Origin: Burkholderiales bacterium RIFCSPHIGHO2_12_FULL_63_20
Lineage (GTDB): Bacteria > Pseudomonadota > Gammaproteobacteria > Burkholderiales > Burkholderiaceae_C
Assembly (NCBI GenBank): GCA_001770775.1
Contig: MESA01000022.1
Span: 1-64,000, forward strand
DNA: 64,000 nt
Reading direction: 5' to 3'
The position numbers and the translations under genes are program-made. Below, piece by piece: positions 45,523 through 54,487 of the stretch (the first letter of the stretch is position 1; every line of letters begins with the position of its first letter). A model generated the notes under the pieces. It did not search any database, had not been told where the DNA came from, and was given only the letters and a program-made list of their open reading frames with translations.

Positions 45523-46089
45523 TCAGCTCAGCGCTTGGTGCAGGCGGCTGTGCGGTGGCACGCAGGCGAGCAGGAAGTCCATCTGATCGGTCAGGATGCG
45601 CCGCCCGCGCAGGATCATGTCCTCATGCAGGCTGGGCACGTAAGGCAGGTAGTACAGCGACCAGTTCAGCTCATCGAGGGTGCGGTTGCCCTTGCGCCCG
45701 TTGCAGTTGCGACAGGCCGTGATGCAGTTGCGCCAACTGTCCCGCCCGCCGCGCGAGGTGGGCACGATGTGCTCACGCGTGAGGGCGTCGTAAGGGAAGT
45801 GCTGGCCGCAGTAGGCGCACAGGTGGCGGTCGCGGGCGAACAGCTTGGGGTTGGACAGCGCGGGCTCCTGTCGCCAGGCCCGGTTGGGCATGCTGCCCCG
45901 CACCGCAACGATGGGGTGCAGCGGCAGGCGTGAGGGCAGGCCCGAATGACGCTGGACGCCCCCACGCAACACCATGAACGGGTCGCCGATCGTCCAGGCG
46001 ACCTCATCGGTGGCATACAGCAGCGCCGCGTTCCTGGCCGATAGCCAAGCCTGCGGACGACCTGACACGTCAAGTTGCAGCACGTCCAT
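45523..46089 (-). CDS. HNH endonuclease family protein
   Basis: A 188-residue protein with a complete HNH motif in its centre: CAYCGQHFP, LTREHIVPTSRGGRDSWRNCITACRNCNGRKGNRT. Two CxxC pairs bind a structural zinc, and the EHI/N residues form the beta-beta-alpha metal site. The N-terminal part (VLQLDVSGRPQAWLSARNAALLYA) is shared by a conserved proteobacterial HNH subfamily with unknown biological role. MDVLQL at 46089 is the best start. It abuts phoD convergently with zero bases between stops. Confidence 0.88.
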   Translation of the reverse strand: MDVLQLDVSGRPQAWLSARNAALLYATDEVAWTIGDPFMVLRGGVQRHSGLPSRLPLHPIVAVRGSMPNRAWRQEPALSNPKLFARDRHLCAYCGQHFPYDALTREHIVPTSRGGRDSWRNCITACRNCNGRKGNRTLDELNWSLYYLPYVPSLHEDMILRGRRILTDQMDFLLACVPPHSRLHQALS

Positions 46090-46306
46090 ACAGCCCTCAT
46101 TCAGGCGAAGATGCCCACAGGATAGAGCATCTTGTGTGACATTCTCAAGCTGTTGACGACGGTTCAGGGTGCAGGTTGCCGGCAACCAAGGGGCAACCCG
46201 GGGTTGGCAAAGGGGCCTTGCCCCCCGAGGATGGGGGGAAGAACCCACAGAGCCCACTTTTTTTTCGAGGACTTCACACAGCCGCCATCATTTTCTGCAA
46301 AATAGC

Positions 46307-46318
46307 ACGACCGTTCGT
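46307..46318. promoter_or_regulatory. Putative TetR operator before the fad-locus regulator
   Basis: ACGACCGTTCGT is an imperfect palindrome (ACGA...TCGT) 20 bases before the tetR GTG. Its first 11 bases are identical to 40134-40144. Its position suggests autoregulation. Confidence 0.6.
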
Positions 46319-46337
46319 TTTATTTTGAGGAAATGCT

Positions 46338-47045
46338 GTGGCCACTGTGACCCCCCACGACGTCAAGCCCGCCCATGAGGCCGGGCGTGAGCGTGGACGC
46401 GGCGCACACAAGGGCCAGCAGACCCGCGCGGCCATCCTGGACGCTGCGTTGAGCCTGGCTGCTCAGATGGGCATTGAAGGCTTGTCGATTGGGGCCCTGG
46501 CCGAAGTCACCGGCATGAGCAAGTCCGGCGTCTTCGCGCACTTCGGCTCCCGCGAGGAGTTGCAGATCTCCGTGATCCGCGAATACCACGAACGGTTTGA
46601 GGAAGAGGTGTTCCGTCCCGCCATGCGTCAGCATCGCGGCCTGCCGCGTCTGCGCGCCCTGATCAAGAACTGGGTGAGCAAGGTGGCCACGGAGATCGAT
46701 TCCGGCTGTATCTACATCAGCGGTGCCGTCGAGTTCGATGACCGGCCCGGTCCGGTGCGTGATGCCCTCGCCAGCATGGTGTTGTTGTGGCATGGCGCGC
46801 TGAACAAGGCCATCCAGCAGGCCATTGACCTGGGTCACCTGCGTGCCGACACCGATCCGATGCAAATGCTGTTCGAGATCCACGGCCTGATCCTCTCGCT
46901 CCATCATGACGCGCGGTTCCTGCGCTCTGCCGGGGCGGTGGACCGGGCCCGTGTGGCCTTCGAGCGCGTGGTGCAGTACTACGCGCAAGGGGCTCCACAT
47001 CCCCTTTTTCCGAATGCGGCGCCGACCGGTGCCGCCCCTGTTTGA
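46338..47045 (+). CDS. TetR-family regulator of the fatty-acid oxidation locus
   Basis: A 235-residue regulator with an Arg/Lys-rich N terminus (GRERGRGAHKGQQTR), a helix-turn-helix at about residues 45-75 (LSIGALAEVTGMSKSGVFAHFGSREEL) and a C-terminal ligand domain. It begins at GTG 46338 with GAGG eight bases upstream; the nearby ATG at 46333 is out of frame and stops quickly. It lies 71 bases before the acyl-CoA dehydrogenase and probably senses an acyl-CoA. The predicted operator at 46307-46318 also occurs upstream of the distant dehydrogenase gene. Confidence 0.9.
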   Translation: MATVTPHDVKPAHEAGRERGRGAHKGQQTRAAILDAALSLAAQMGIEGLSIGALAEVTGMSKSGVFAHFGSREELQISVIREYHERFEEEVFRPAMRQHRGLPRLRALIKNWVSKVATEIDSGCIYISGAVEFDDRPGPVRDALASMVLLWHGALNKAIQQAIDLGHLRADTDPMQMLFEIHGLILSLHHDARFLRSAGAVDRARVAFERVVQYYAQGAPHPLFPNAAPTGAAPV

Positions 47046-47116
47046 CCCCCCGATCGCCTGGCTTATAGATCAGGTATTTCTTGTTTAACGTGCCTTTCTG
47101 ACCGAGGAGCTTCACG

Positions 47117-48907
47117 ATGCCTTCTTACACCCCCCCCCTGCGCGACATGCAATTCGTGATCCACGAGCTGCTCGGCGCTGTCGATGAACTCAAGCAGATC
47201 CCCGCCTATGGCGATGTGGATGCCGACACCGTCAACGCCGTGCTCGAAGAGGGTGGCAAGTTCGCCTCTGAAGTGCTGGCCCCGCTGAACCTGGTGGGCG
47301 ACACCCAGGGTTGCGTCCTGAACAAGGAAACCCACGAAGTCAAGACGCCTGATGGCTTCAAGGAAGCCTACAAGCAGTACACCGAAAACGGCTGGTCGGC
47401 CCTGTCGGCCGATCCGGAGTGGGGCGGCCAAGGCCTGCCCATCCTGGTCAACCAGGCCATCTACGAGATGCTGAACTCGGCCAACCAGGCCTGGACCATG
47501 TACCCCGGCCTGAGCCACGGCGCCCACGCCTGCCTGGAAGCTCACGGCTCGCCTGAGCAGAAGAAGACCTACCTGCCCAAGCTGACCTCTGGTGAGTGGA
47601 CCGGCACCATGTGCCTGACCGAACCGCATTGCGGCACCGACCTGGGCCTGTTGCGCACCAAGGCTGAGCCCCAGGGCGACGGCACCTACAAGATCACTGG
47701 CCAGAAGATCTTCATCTCGGCTGGCGAGCACGACATGGCCGACAACATCGTCCACCTGGTGCTGGCACGCCTGCCGGATGCCCCGGCTGGCTCGAAGGGC
47801 ATCTCCCTGTTCGTCGTGCCCAAGTTCAACGTCAACGCTGACGGCTCGGTCGGTTCGCGCAACGGCGTGTACTGCGGCGGTCTGGAGCACAAGATGGGCA
47901 TCCATGGCAACGCCACGGCCCAGATCGTGCTGGACGGCGCCATCGGCACCCTGGTGGGCCAGCCCCACCGCGGTCTGCCCGCCATGTTCGTGATGATGAA
48001 CGGCGCCCGTCTGGGCGTTGGCAACCAGTCCCTGGGTCTGACCCAAGTCGCCTACGAAAACGCTGTCAACTACGCCAAGGACCGCGTGCAGATGCGTGCC
48101 CTGTCGGGTGTCAAGCGCCCTGAGCTGGCCGCCGACCCCATCATCGTGCACCCTGACGTGCGCAAGATGCTGCTGACCGCCCGTGCCTACGCCGAAGGCG
48201 CCCGCGCCCTGGTGTATTTCACCGCCATCGAGCTGGACAAGGCCCACAACCACCCTGACGAAGCCGTTCGCAAGGAATCCGACGACATCGTCGCCCTGCT
48301 GACCCCGATCGTGAAGGCCTTCATCACCGACAACGCCTGGGCTGCCACCGTGCATTGCCAGCAGGTCTTCGGTGGCCACGGCTTCATCCACGAGTGGGGC
48401 ATGGAGCAGTTCGTGCGTGACGCCCGCATCAACATGATCTATGAAGGCACCAACACCATCCAGTCGCTGGACCTGTTGGGCCGCAAGGTGCTGGGCGATG
48501 GCGGCGCCAAGCTGACCAAGTTCGGCAAGCGCGTCTCGGCCTTCGTCAAGGAAAACGCCGACAACGCTGCACTGCAAGAGTTCACCGTGCCCCTGGCCGA
48601 CCTGGGCAAGAAGGTGCAAGCCTTCACCATGGAAATCGGCATGAAGGGCATGCAGAACCCTGACGAAGTGGGCGCCGCCGCCGTCGACTACCTGCGCGTG
48701 GTCGGCCACATGGTCTACGCTTACTTCTTCGCCCGCATGGCCAAGATCGCCCTGGAAAAGCAAGACTCCGGCGACAAGTTCTACACCGCCAAGCTGGCCA
48801 CCGCTCGCTTCTACTTCGCCAAGCTGGTGCCTGAAGTCGAAACCGCGATGATCACCGCCAAGGCCGGTCTGAAGCCCCTGATGGAAATGGACGAAGCCCT
48901 GTTCTAA
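47117..48907 (+). CDS. Acyl-CoA dehydrogenase of the fad locus
   Basis: A 596-residue acyl-CoA dehydrogenase of the long DmdC/FadE-like type, paralogous to the 38263-40083 protein. Motifs include WTGTMCLTEPHCGTDLGLLRTKAE, ITGQKIFISAGEHDM, HKMGIHGNATAQIVLDGA and QVFGGHGFIHEWGMEQFVRDARINMIYEGTN. It catalyses the first, FAD-linked step of beta-oxidation, passing electrons to electron-transfer flavoprotein. fadB and fadA follow on the same strand. Codon use is strongly biased to C/G-ending optimal codons, which suggests high expression. Confidence 0.95.
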   Translation: MPSYTPPLRDMQFVIHELLGAVDELKQIPAYGDVDADTVNAVLEEGGKFASEVLAPLNLVGDTQGCVLNKETHEVKTPDGFKEAYKQYTENGWSALSADPEWGGQGLPILVNQAIYEMLNSANQAWTMYPGLSHGAHACLEAHGSPEQKKTYLPKLTSGEWTGTMCLTEPHCGTDLGLLRTKAEPQGDGTYKITGQKIFISAGEHDMADNIVHLVLARLPDAPAGSKGISLFVVPKFNVNADGSVGSRNGVYCGGLEHKMGIHGNATAQIVLDGAIGTLVGQPHRGLPAMFVMMNGARLGVGNQSLGLTQVAYENAVNYAKDRVQMRALSGVKRPELAADPIIVHPDVRKMLLTARAYAEGARALVYFTAIELDKAHNHPDEAVRKESDDIVALLTPIVKAFITDNAWAATVHCQQVFGGHGFIHEWGMEQFVRDARINMIYEGTNTIQSLDLLGRKVLGDGGAKLTKFGKRVSAFVKENADNAALQEFTVPLADLGKKVQAFTMEIGMKGMQNPDEVGAAAVDYLRVVGHMVYAYFFARMAKIALEKQDSGDKFYTAKLATARFYFAKLVPEVETAMITAKAGLKPLMEMDEALF

Positions 48908-48921
48908 TCGACAGGTGCTTC

Positions 48922-48953
48922 AAAGGGAGGCGGGTTCACCCCCTCCCTTTTCT
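48922..48953 (+). terminator. Stem-loop with T-run between acyl-CoA dehydrogenase and fadB
   Basis: AAAGGGAGG (48922-48930) pairs with CCTCCCTTT (48942-48950), followed by further T/C. It looks like an intrinsic terminator within the operon and may reduce read-through into fadB. Confidence 0.7.
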
Positions 48954-48994
48954 CTCGTTTCCTACACACAACTGAAGTTCCCCTAGGAGAGAAC

Positions 48995-51394
48995 ATGAGT
49001 CAATTCAATGTGCGCAAGGTGGCCGTGCTCGGCGCCGGCGTCATGGGCGCCCAGATCGCTGCCCACCTGGTCAACGTGAAGGTGCCGGTCGTGCTGTTCG
49101 ACCTGCCCGCCAAGGAAGGCCCCAAGAACGGGATCGTGACCCGTGCGGTCGAGAACCTCAAGAAGATGAAGCCGGCGCCTCTGGGCGTGGCCGAAGATGC
49201 CGCCCTGATCCAGCAAGCCAACTACGAAGAGCACCTTGAAGAGCTGCGTGGCTGCGACCTGATCATCGAAGCCATCGCCGAGCGTCTGGACTGGAAGGAA
49301 GATCTGTACAAGAAGATCGCGCCCTTCGTCAACGACCGCGCCATCCTGGCCACCAACACCTCGGGTCTGTCCATCACGGCCATGGCCAACGTGCTGCCTG
49401 AGCAGCTGCGTTCGCGCTTCCTGGGCATCCACTTCTTCAACCCCCCGCGCTACATGCACCTGCTGGAGCTGATCCCCACGGAGTTCACCGCTCCCGAGGT
49501 GGTTGACCAGCTGGAAACCTTCTCGGCCTCCGTGGTCGGCAAGGGTGTGATCCGTGCGTACGACACCCCCAACTTCATCGCCAACCGCGTGGGCGTGGCC
49601 GGCATGATGCTGACTTTCCGCGAAGTCGAGCGTTCGGGCCTGGGCTACGACATCGTCGACGACCTGACCGGCAAGAAGCTGGGCCGCGCTTCGTCTGCCA
49701 CCTTCCGCACCGCCGACGTGGTGGGCCTGGACACCATGAACCACGTCATCAAGACGCTGCAAAATGGTGCCAAGGACGACCTGTTCAACGGTGCCTTCGA
49801 GACGCCCGCTGCGCTGACCAAGCTGCTGGAGCTGGGCAACTTCGGTCAAAAGACCAAGGCAGGCTTCTTCAAGAAGGTCGGCAAGGACATCCTGCAGTTC
49901 AACGCTGCCACGGGTGAGTATGTCGCCGCAGGCGGCAAGTGCGACAAGGACGTCGCTGAGATCCTCAAGAAGCCGGCTGCCGAGCGTCTGAAGGGTCTGC
50001 GCGAGTCCACCAACCCGCAAGCCCAGTTCGTGTGGGCCATCCTGCGCAACGCCTTCCACTACGCTGCCGTGACGCTGGAGTCGATCGCCGAGTCCGCTCG
50101 CGACATCGACTTCGCCATGCGTTGGGGCTTCGGCGCCAAGCAAGGCCCCTTCGAGCTGTGGCAAGAAGCCGGCTGGAAGCAAGTGGCTGAATGGGTGAAG
50201 GCCGACATCGACGCGGGCAAGGCCCTGTCGACGGCCCCGCTGCCCGCCTGGGTGTTTGACGGCCGCGACGGTGTGCACGCCGCCGAAGGTTCGTGGTCGC
50301 CCAAGGCTGGCAAGTACGTGCCCGTGCGCGACCTGCCCGTCTACAAGCGTCAGTTCTTCCGTGAAAGCGTGCTGGGCTCCAACGCCCCGAACGCCGCCAC
50401 CGCAGGCAAGACCTTGTTCGAAGACGGCGCCATCCGCCTTTGGACCCTGGACGACGAAGTGGTCATCGCTTCGATCAAGTCCAAGATGCACACCATCAGC
50501 GCCGAAGTCACTTCCGGTCTGGCCAAGGGTCTGGAAATCGCCGAAGCTGGCTACAAGGGTTTGGTGATCTGGACGCAAGACGGTCCGTTCTCGGCCGGTG
50601 CCGATCTGCAGTCCATGATGCCCGCCTTCATGAGCGGTGGTGGCAAGGCCATCGCCCCGTTCGAGAAACAGCTGCAGGACTTCATGCTGTCGCTGCGCTA
50701 CTCCAACGTCCCGACCGTCGCTGCCATGCACGGTCTGGCCCTGGGTGGCGGCTGTGAGCTGGCTGTCCACGCTGCCAAGCGTGTCGCTGCCATGGAAAGC
50801 TATGTGGGTCTGGTCGAAGTCGGCGTGGGTCTGATCCCCGGCGGCGGTGGCCTGGCTTACCTGGCCCGCCGTGCAGCCGAGCTGCTGGAGCCGTCCAAGG
50901 GCGTGTCCGGCCAGGTTGGTGGCGAGCTGATGGGCTTCGTCAAGGAAGGCTTCCAGGCTGCGGCCATGGCCAAGGTGGCGACCTCCGCCATCGAAGCCAA
51001 GAAGTTCGGCTATCTGCTGGACGGCGACGTGATCGTGGCCAACAAGGACGAGCTGCTGTATGTGGCCATCGCCCAGGCCAAGGCCATGTTCGAGTCCGGC
51101 TACCGCGCCCCGGCCAAGAAGCTGTTCCCGGTCGCGGGCCGCAACGTGAAGGCCACGCTGCAGTCGTCGCTGATCAACATGCGTGACGGTGGCTTCATCT
51201 CGGCTCACGACTACTACATCAGCTCGTGCATCGCTGACGTGCTGACCGGCGGTGACGTCGATGCCGGCACCTTGGTGAGCGAGGAATACCTGCACGCCCT
51301 GGAGCGCAAGCACTTCTGCACGCTGCTGGACAACCCCAAGACGCAAGAGCGCATCATGGGCATGCTGTCGACCGGCAAGCCTGTCCGCAACTGA
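48995..51394 (+). CDS. fadB: 3-hydroxyacyl-CoA dehydrogenase / enoyl-CoA hydratase
   Basis: A 799-residue bifunctional beta-oxidation enzyme. The NAD-dependent dehydrogenase comes first: VAVLGAGVMGAQIAAHLVN at residue 9 onward, IEAIAERLDWK, FLGIHFFNPPRYMHLLELIP and TPNFIANRVG. The enoyl-CoA hydratase is C-terminal, with VPTVAAMHGLALGGGCELAVHAAKRVAA and VGLVEVGVGLIPGGGG. This order is the reverse of E. coli FadB but usual in betaproteobacteria. The AGGAGAGAAC ribosome site precedes ATG 48995. fadA starts 18 bases after it; together they complete the cycle. Confidence 0.96.
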   Translation: MSQFNVRKVAVLGAGVMGAQIAAHLVNVKVPVVLFDLPAKEGPKNGIVTRAVENLKKMKPAPLGVAEDAALIQQANYEEHLEELRGCDLIIEAIAERLDWKEDLYKKIAPFVNDRAILATNTSGLSITAMANVLPEQLRSRFLGIHFFNPPRYMHLLELIPTEFTAPEVVDQLETFSASVVGKGVIRAYDTPNFIANRVGVAGMMLTFREVERSGLGYDIVDDLTGKKLGRASSATFRTADVVGLDTMNHVIKTLQNGAKDDLFNGAFETPAALTKLLELGNFGQKTKAGFFKKVGKDILQFNAATGEYVAAGGKCDKDVAEILKKPAAERLKGLRESTNPQAQFVWAILRNAFHYAAVTLESIAESARDIDFAMRWGFGAKQGPFELWQEAGWKQVAEWVKADIDAGKALSTAPLPAWVFDGRDGVHAAEGSWSPKAGKYVPVRDLPVYKRQFFRESVLGSNAPNAATAGKTLFEDGAIRLWTLDDEVVIASIKSKMHTISAEVTSGLAKGLEIAEAGYKGLVIWTQDGPFSAGADLQSMMPAFMSGGGKAIAPFEKQLQDFMLSLRYSNVPTVAAMHGLALGGGCELAVHAAKRVAAMESYVGLVEVGVGLIPGGGGLAYLARRAAELLEPSKGVSGQVGGELMGFVKEGFQAAAMAKVATSAIEAKKFGYLLDGDVIVANKDELLYVAIAQAKAMFESGYRAPAKKLFPVAGRNVKATLQSSLINMRDGGFISAHDYYISSCIADVLTGGDVDAGTLVSEEYLHALERKHFCTLLDNPKTQERIMGMLSTGKPVRN

Positions 51395-51412
51395 TCGATC
51401 GGAGACAAACAC

Positions 51413-52636
51413 ATGTCTAAACAACTTCGTGACGTTTACGTCGTCGCTGCCACCCGCACCCCGATCGGCAAGTCTGGCCGCGGCGTGTTCAAGAACACCC
51501 GTCCGGACGATCTGCTGGTGGCCACCATCAAGAACGCCCTCAAGCAGGTTCCCACGCTGGATCCGGCTGCCATCGAAGACGCCATCGTCGGCTGCGCGAT
51601 GCCTGAAGGCGAGCAAGGCATGAACGTGGCCAAGATCGCCACGCTGCTGTCGGGCCTGCCCAAGACCGTGGCCGGTGCCACCGTGAACCGCTTCTGTGCG
51701 GCCGGTATCACCGCCGTGTCGATGGCCGCTGACCGCATCCGCGTCGGTGAAGCCGAAGTCATGATCGCCGGTGGCGTCGAGTCCATGTCCATGGTCCCCA
51801 TGGGCGGCTCCAAGCCGTCGTTCAACCCCAAGGTCGTCGACCTGGACGAGAACGTCGGCATCGCTTACGGCATGGGCATGACCGCCGAGAAGGTGGCCGC
51901 ACAGTGGGGCATCAGCCGCGAAGAGCAAGATGCTTTCGCGACCGAATCGCACCGCCGTGCCATCGCCGCTCAACAAGCCGGTTTCTTCGATGCCGAAACC
52001 ACACCGATCGAAATCGAAGTGCGCACGCCCAACCTCGAAACCGGCGAAGTGACCATCTCCAAGAAGGTCATCACCCGTGACGAAGGCGCCCGTCCTGAGA
52101 CCACGGTCGAAGGTCTGGCCAAGCTGCGTGCCGTGTTCGCGGCCAAGGGTTCGGTCACGGCCGGTAACTCGTCGCAGACCTCGGACGGCGCGGGCTGCCT
52201 GATCCTGGCTTCGAAGGAAGCCTGCGTGAAGTACGGCTTGACCCCGCTGGCCAAGTTCGTGGCGTTCGCTGTCAAGGGCGTGCCGCCCGAGATCATGGGC
52301 ATCGGCCCGATCGAAGCCATCCCCAAGGCCCTGGAATACGCGGGCCTGAAGGCCTCGGACATGGACTGGGTCGAGCTGAACGAAGCCTTCGCTGCGCAGT
52401 CGCTGGCTGTGCTCAAGGACCTGGACAGCAAGGGCCACGTGCTGGACCGTGCCAAGGTGAACCCGATGGGCGGCGCGATCGCTCTGGGCCACCCCCTGGG
52501 TGCCACCGGCGCCATCCGTGCGGCCACCGTGGTGCACGGTCTGCGTCGCACCGGCGGCAAGTACGGCATGGTGACGATGTGCATCGGCACCGGCCAGGGC
52601 GCTGCCGGCATCTTCGAGCGCGTGGACAGCCTGTAA
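51413..52636 (+). CDS. fadA: Acetyl-CoA acyltransferase (3-ketoacyl-CoA thiolase)
   Basis: A 407-residue thiolase that cleaves 3-ketoacyl-CoA to acetyl-CoA and a shortened acyl-CoA. The nucleophilic Cys95 lies in VNRFCAAGITAV. The GHPLGATGAIRAATVVHGLR histidine block and the C-terminal CIGTGQGAAG cysteine are intact, so it is a complete enzyme. A GGAGACAAAC ribosome site precedes ATG 51413. A strong terminator follows the gene. Confidence 0.96.
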   Translation: MSKQLRDVYVVAATRTPIGKSGRGVFKNTRPDDLLVATIKNALKQVPTLDPAAIEDAIVGCAMPEGEQGMNVAKIATLLSGLPKTVAGATVNRFCAAGITAVSMAADRIRVGEAEVMIAGGVESMSMVPMGGSKPSFNPKVVDLDENVGIAYGMGMTAEKVAAQWGISREEQDAFATESHRRAIAAQQAGFFDAETTPIEIEVRTPNLETGEVTISKKVITRDEGARPETTVEGLAKLRAVFAAKGSVTAGNSSQTSDGAGCLILASKEACVKYGLTPLAKFVAFAVKGVPPEIMGIGPIEAIPKALEYAGLKASDMDWVELNEAFAAQSLAVLKDLDSKGHVLDRAKVNPMGGAIALGHPLGATGAIRAATVVHGLRRTGGKYGMVTMCIGTGQGAAGIFERVDSL

Positions 52637-52663
52637 TCGGCTCGCCTGCGTTTGACGCCTGAG

Positions 52664-52690
52664 AAAGCCCGCCTGTGTGCGGGCTTTTTC
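52664..52690 (+). terminator. Rho-independent terminator after fadA
   Basis: AAAGCCCGC (52664-52672) and GCGGGCTTT (52679-52687) form a perfect nine-bp stem with a six-base loop and a T-run. It ends 12 bases before the hydrolase gene start. Confidence 0.88.
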
Positions 52691-52701
52691 TTGAAAGCTG
52701 T

Positions 52702-53577
52702 ATGGAACACCTGACGCTTCACACCGATGACGGCCACACGTTGGCTGCGCGCTGTTACCGCCCTGCCGACGCATCGGTGGCGGCGCGGCGTGTGGTCATC
52801 CTTGCTCCGGCGCTGGGAGTGCCCCAGTCGTTTTACGAGCGCTATGCCCGCTGGCTCAGCGGCCACGGCTGCGTCGTCTACACCCTGGACTGGCGCGGCA
52901 TGGGCGCGTCGGCGCCGGCCGATCTGCGGCGCTACCGCGCCAAGCTGATCGACTGGCCCTTGCACGATGCCCCGGCGATCATGCAGTGCGCCGTGAGCCG
53001 GCATCCGGGTCTGCCCATCAGTTGGTTCGGCCACAGCATGGGCGGCATCCTGTATGGGCTGATGCCGAAGTTGCCCCAGATCGACCATGTGGTCACGCTG
53101 GGCAGCGGCAGTGGGCATGTCTCGCATCTGGCGCGGCCGCTGCGCTATGGCATGTTGCTGTTCTGGCATGTGATCGTGCCCTTGAGCGTGGCGCGCCATG
53201 GCTACTTTGCCGGCAAGCGCATCAACGCGGTGGCTGACCTGCCGCGCGGCATCGTGGGGCAGTGGAAGCGCTGGTGCGCCTCGCCCGACTTCTGCTGCGT
53301 GGAAGGGCCGCATGTGCGCGAGGCTTATGCCGCGGTGCGCCAGCCCATCACGGCCGTGCTGTTCACCGATGACAAGATGGCGCACCGGCGTGGGGTCGAG
53401 GCCATTCACCGCCTCTACACTGGCACGTCCGTGCGCTACCTGACCCTGCATCCCAAGGATGTGGGGGCGGCCTCGGTGGGGCACTTCGATTTCTTTCACA
53501 CGCGCACCGGCCCCAAGGGCTGGGCGCACAGCCTGAGCTGGCTGGGGGTGTCCCCTTCAGCGCGCGCTGCTTCCTGA
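52702..53577 (+). CDS. Alpha/beta hydrolase, YheT/COG4757-like
   Basis: A 291-residue alpha/beta hydrolase. Motifs are VVILAPALGVPQSFYERYARWLSGHG, DWRGMGASAP and the nucleophile elbow WFGHSMGG. C-terminal acid and histidine lie in VLFTDDKMAHRRG and VGHFDFFH. This group occurs with fatty-acid and PHA genes; the substrate is not known. The ATG at 52702 is used because an in-frame start at 52675 would lie within the terminator. It precedes the enoyl-CoA hydratase gene by 30 bases. Confidence 0.82.
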   Translation: MEHLTLHTDDGHTLAARCYRPADASVAARRVVILAPALGVPQSFYERYARWLSGHGCVVYTLDWRGMGASAPADLRRYRAKLIDWPLHDAPAIMQCAVSRHPGLPISWFGHSMGGILYGLMPKLPQIDHVVTLGSGSGHVSHLARPLRYGMLLFWHVIVPLSVARHGYFAGKRINAVADLPRGIVGQWKRWCASPDFCCVEGPHVREAYAAVRQPITAVLFTDDKMAHRRGVEAIHRLYTGTSVRYLTLHPKDVGAASVGHFDFFHTRTGPKGWAHSLSWLGVSPSARAAS

Positions 53578-53607
53578 ATTTCCTTTCCGTTCTCGAGGAA
53601 CCACACC

Positions 53608-54387
53608 ATGACCGACGCCATTTTGTCGAACCGCGAAGGCGGCATCCTGACCCTGACCTTCCACCGTCTGGACAAGAAGAACGCCATCACGCGCGCCATG
53701 TACACCGCGATGGCCGAGGCGCTGGAAGCGGCCGCCGCCGATGACACGGTGCGCGTGGCGGTGATCCAGGGTGATCCGACCTGCTTCACGGCGGGCAACG
53801 ACCTGATGGACTTCCTGAGCAATCCGCCCGACATGACGCCGGGGGCCGAGCCGGCGCCGGTGGTGCGTTTCCTCGACATCCTGCGCGACTTCCCCAAGCC
53901 GCTGATCGCCGCCGTGGCGGGCCCGGCCGTGGGCATTGGCACCACCTTGTTGCTGCACTGCGACCTGGTCTATGCCGGCGACAACGCGGGCTTCAGCCTG
54001 CCCTTCGTGAACCTGGGTCTGTGCCCGGAAGCCGGCTCCAGCCTGTTGCTGCCGCAGATCGTGGGCTACCAGCGCGCCGCTGAAAAGCTGCTGTTCGGCG
54101 AGCCCTTCTCGGCCGAAGATGCCCTGGACATGGGCCTGGTCAACCGCGTGCTGCCACCGACCGAGGTCAATGCCTATGCGCAGGCGCAAGCGGCCAAGCT
54201 GGCGGCCAAGCCGGCCACCTCGCTGCGGGTGACCAAGGCCCTGATGCGGCAGAGCAACACCGAGGCGCTGCACGCCGTCATGCTGGCGGAGTTGCAGCAG
54301 TTTGGCAATCTGCTGCGTGGCCCGGCCACCAAGGAGGCCATCAGCGCCGTGATGGAAAAGCGCAAGCCTGACTTCTCCAAGTGCTGA
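53608..54387 (+). CDS. Enoyl-CoA hydratase/isomerase family protein
   Basis: A 259-residue crotonase-fold protein. It has the oxyanion-hole segments ITRAMYTAM and FTAGNDLMDFL, then AAVAGPAVGIGTTLLLHCDLVYA and PEAGSSLLLPQIVG. It has a Glu (NLGLCPEAGSS) at one catalytic position, but the second family glutamate is less obvious, so isomerase or hydratase activity is not settled. It probably contributes to unusual acyl-CoA degradation. A CGAGGAA ribosome site precedes the ATG. Confidence 0.88.
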   Translation: MTDAILSNREGGILTLTFHRLDKKNAITRAMYTAMAEALEAAAADDTVRVAVIQGDPTCFTAGNDLMDFLSNPPDMTPGAEPAPVVRFLDILRDFPKPLIAAVAGPAVGIGTTLLLHCDLVYAGDNAGFSLPFVNLGLCPEAGSSLLLPQIVGYQRAAEKLLFGEPFSAEDALDMGLVNRVLPPTEVNAYAQAQAAKLAAKPATSLRVTKALMRQSNTEALHAVMLAELQQFGNLLRGPATKEAISAVMEKRKPDFSKC

Positions 54388-54487
54388 ACGTTTGATGATC
54401 AGGATCAAGTCTGCGGGCAGATGGGGGGCGCCGGTCACGTCATAATCTTCAGATCGTGCGCGCCCTGCACCCCGTGGATGAAGGCTT

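Noticed and set aside
48983-52774. A 1263-codon open frame antisense to fadB and fadA
   Set aside because: It mirrors the strong third-position G/C bias of the highly expressed sense genes. Its translation is Gly/His/Arg-rich with no domain, and fadB/fadA are unmistakable.
54392-54408. An FNR-like box, TTGAT...ATCAA, before the diguanylate cyclase gene
   Set aside because: The half-sites are seven bases apart; FNR and Crp/FNR-type sites need four.
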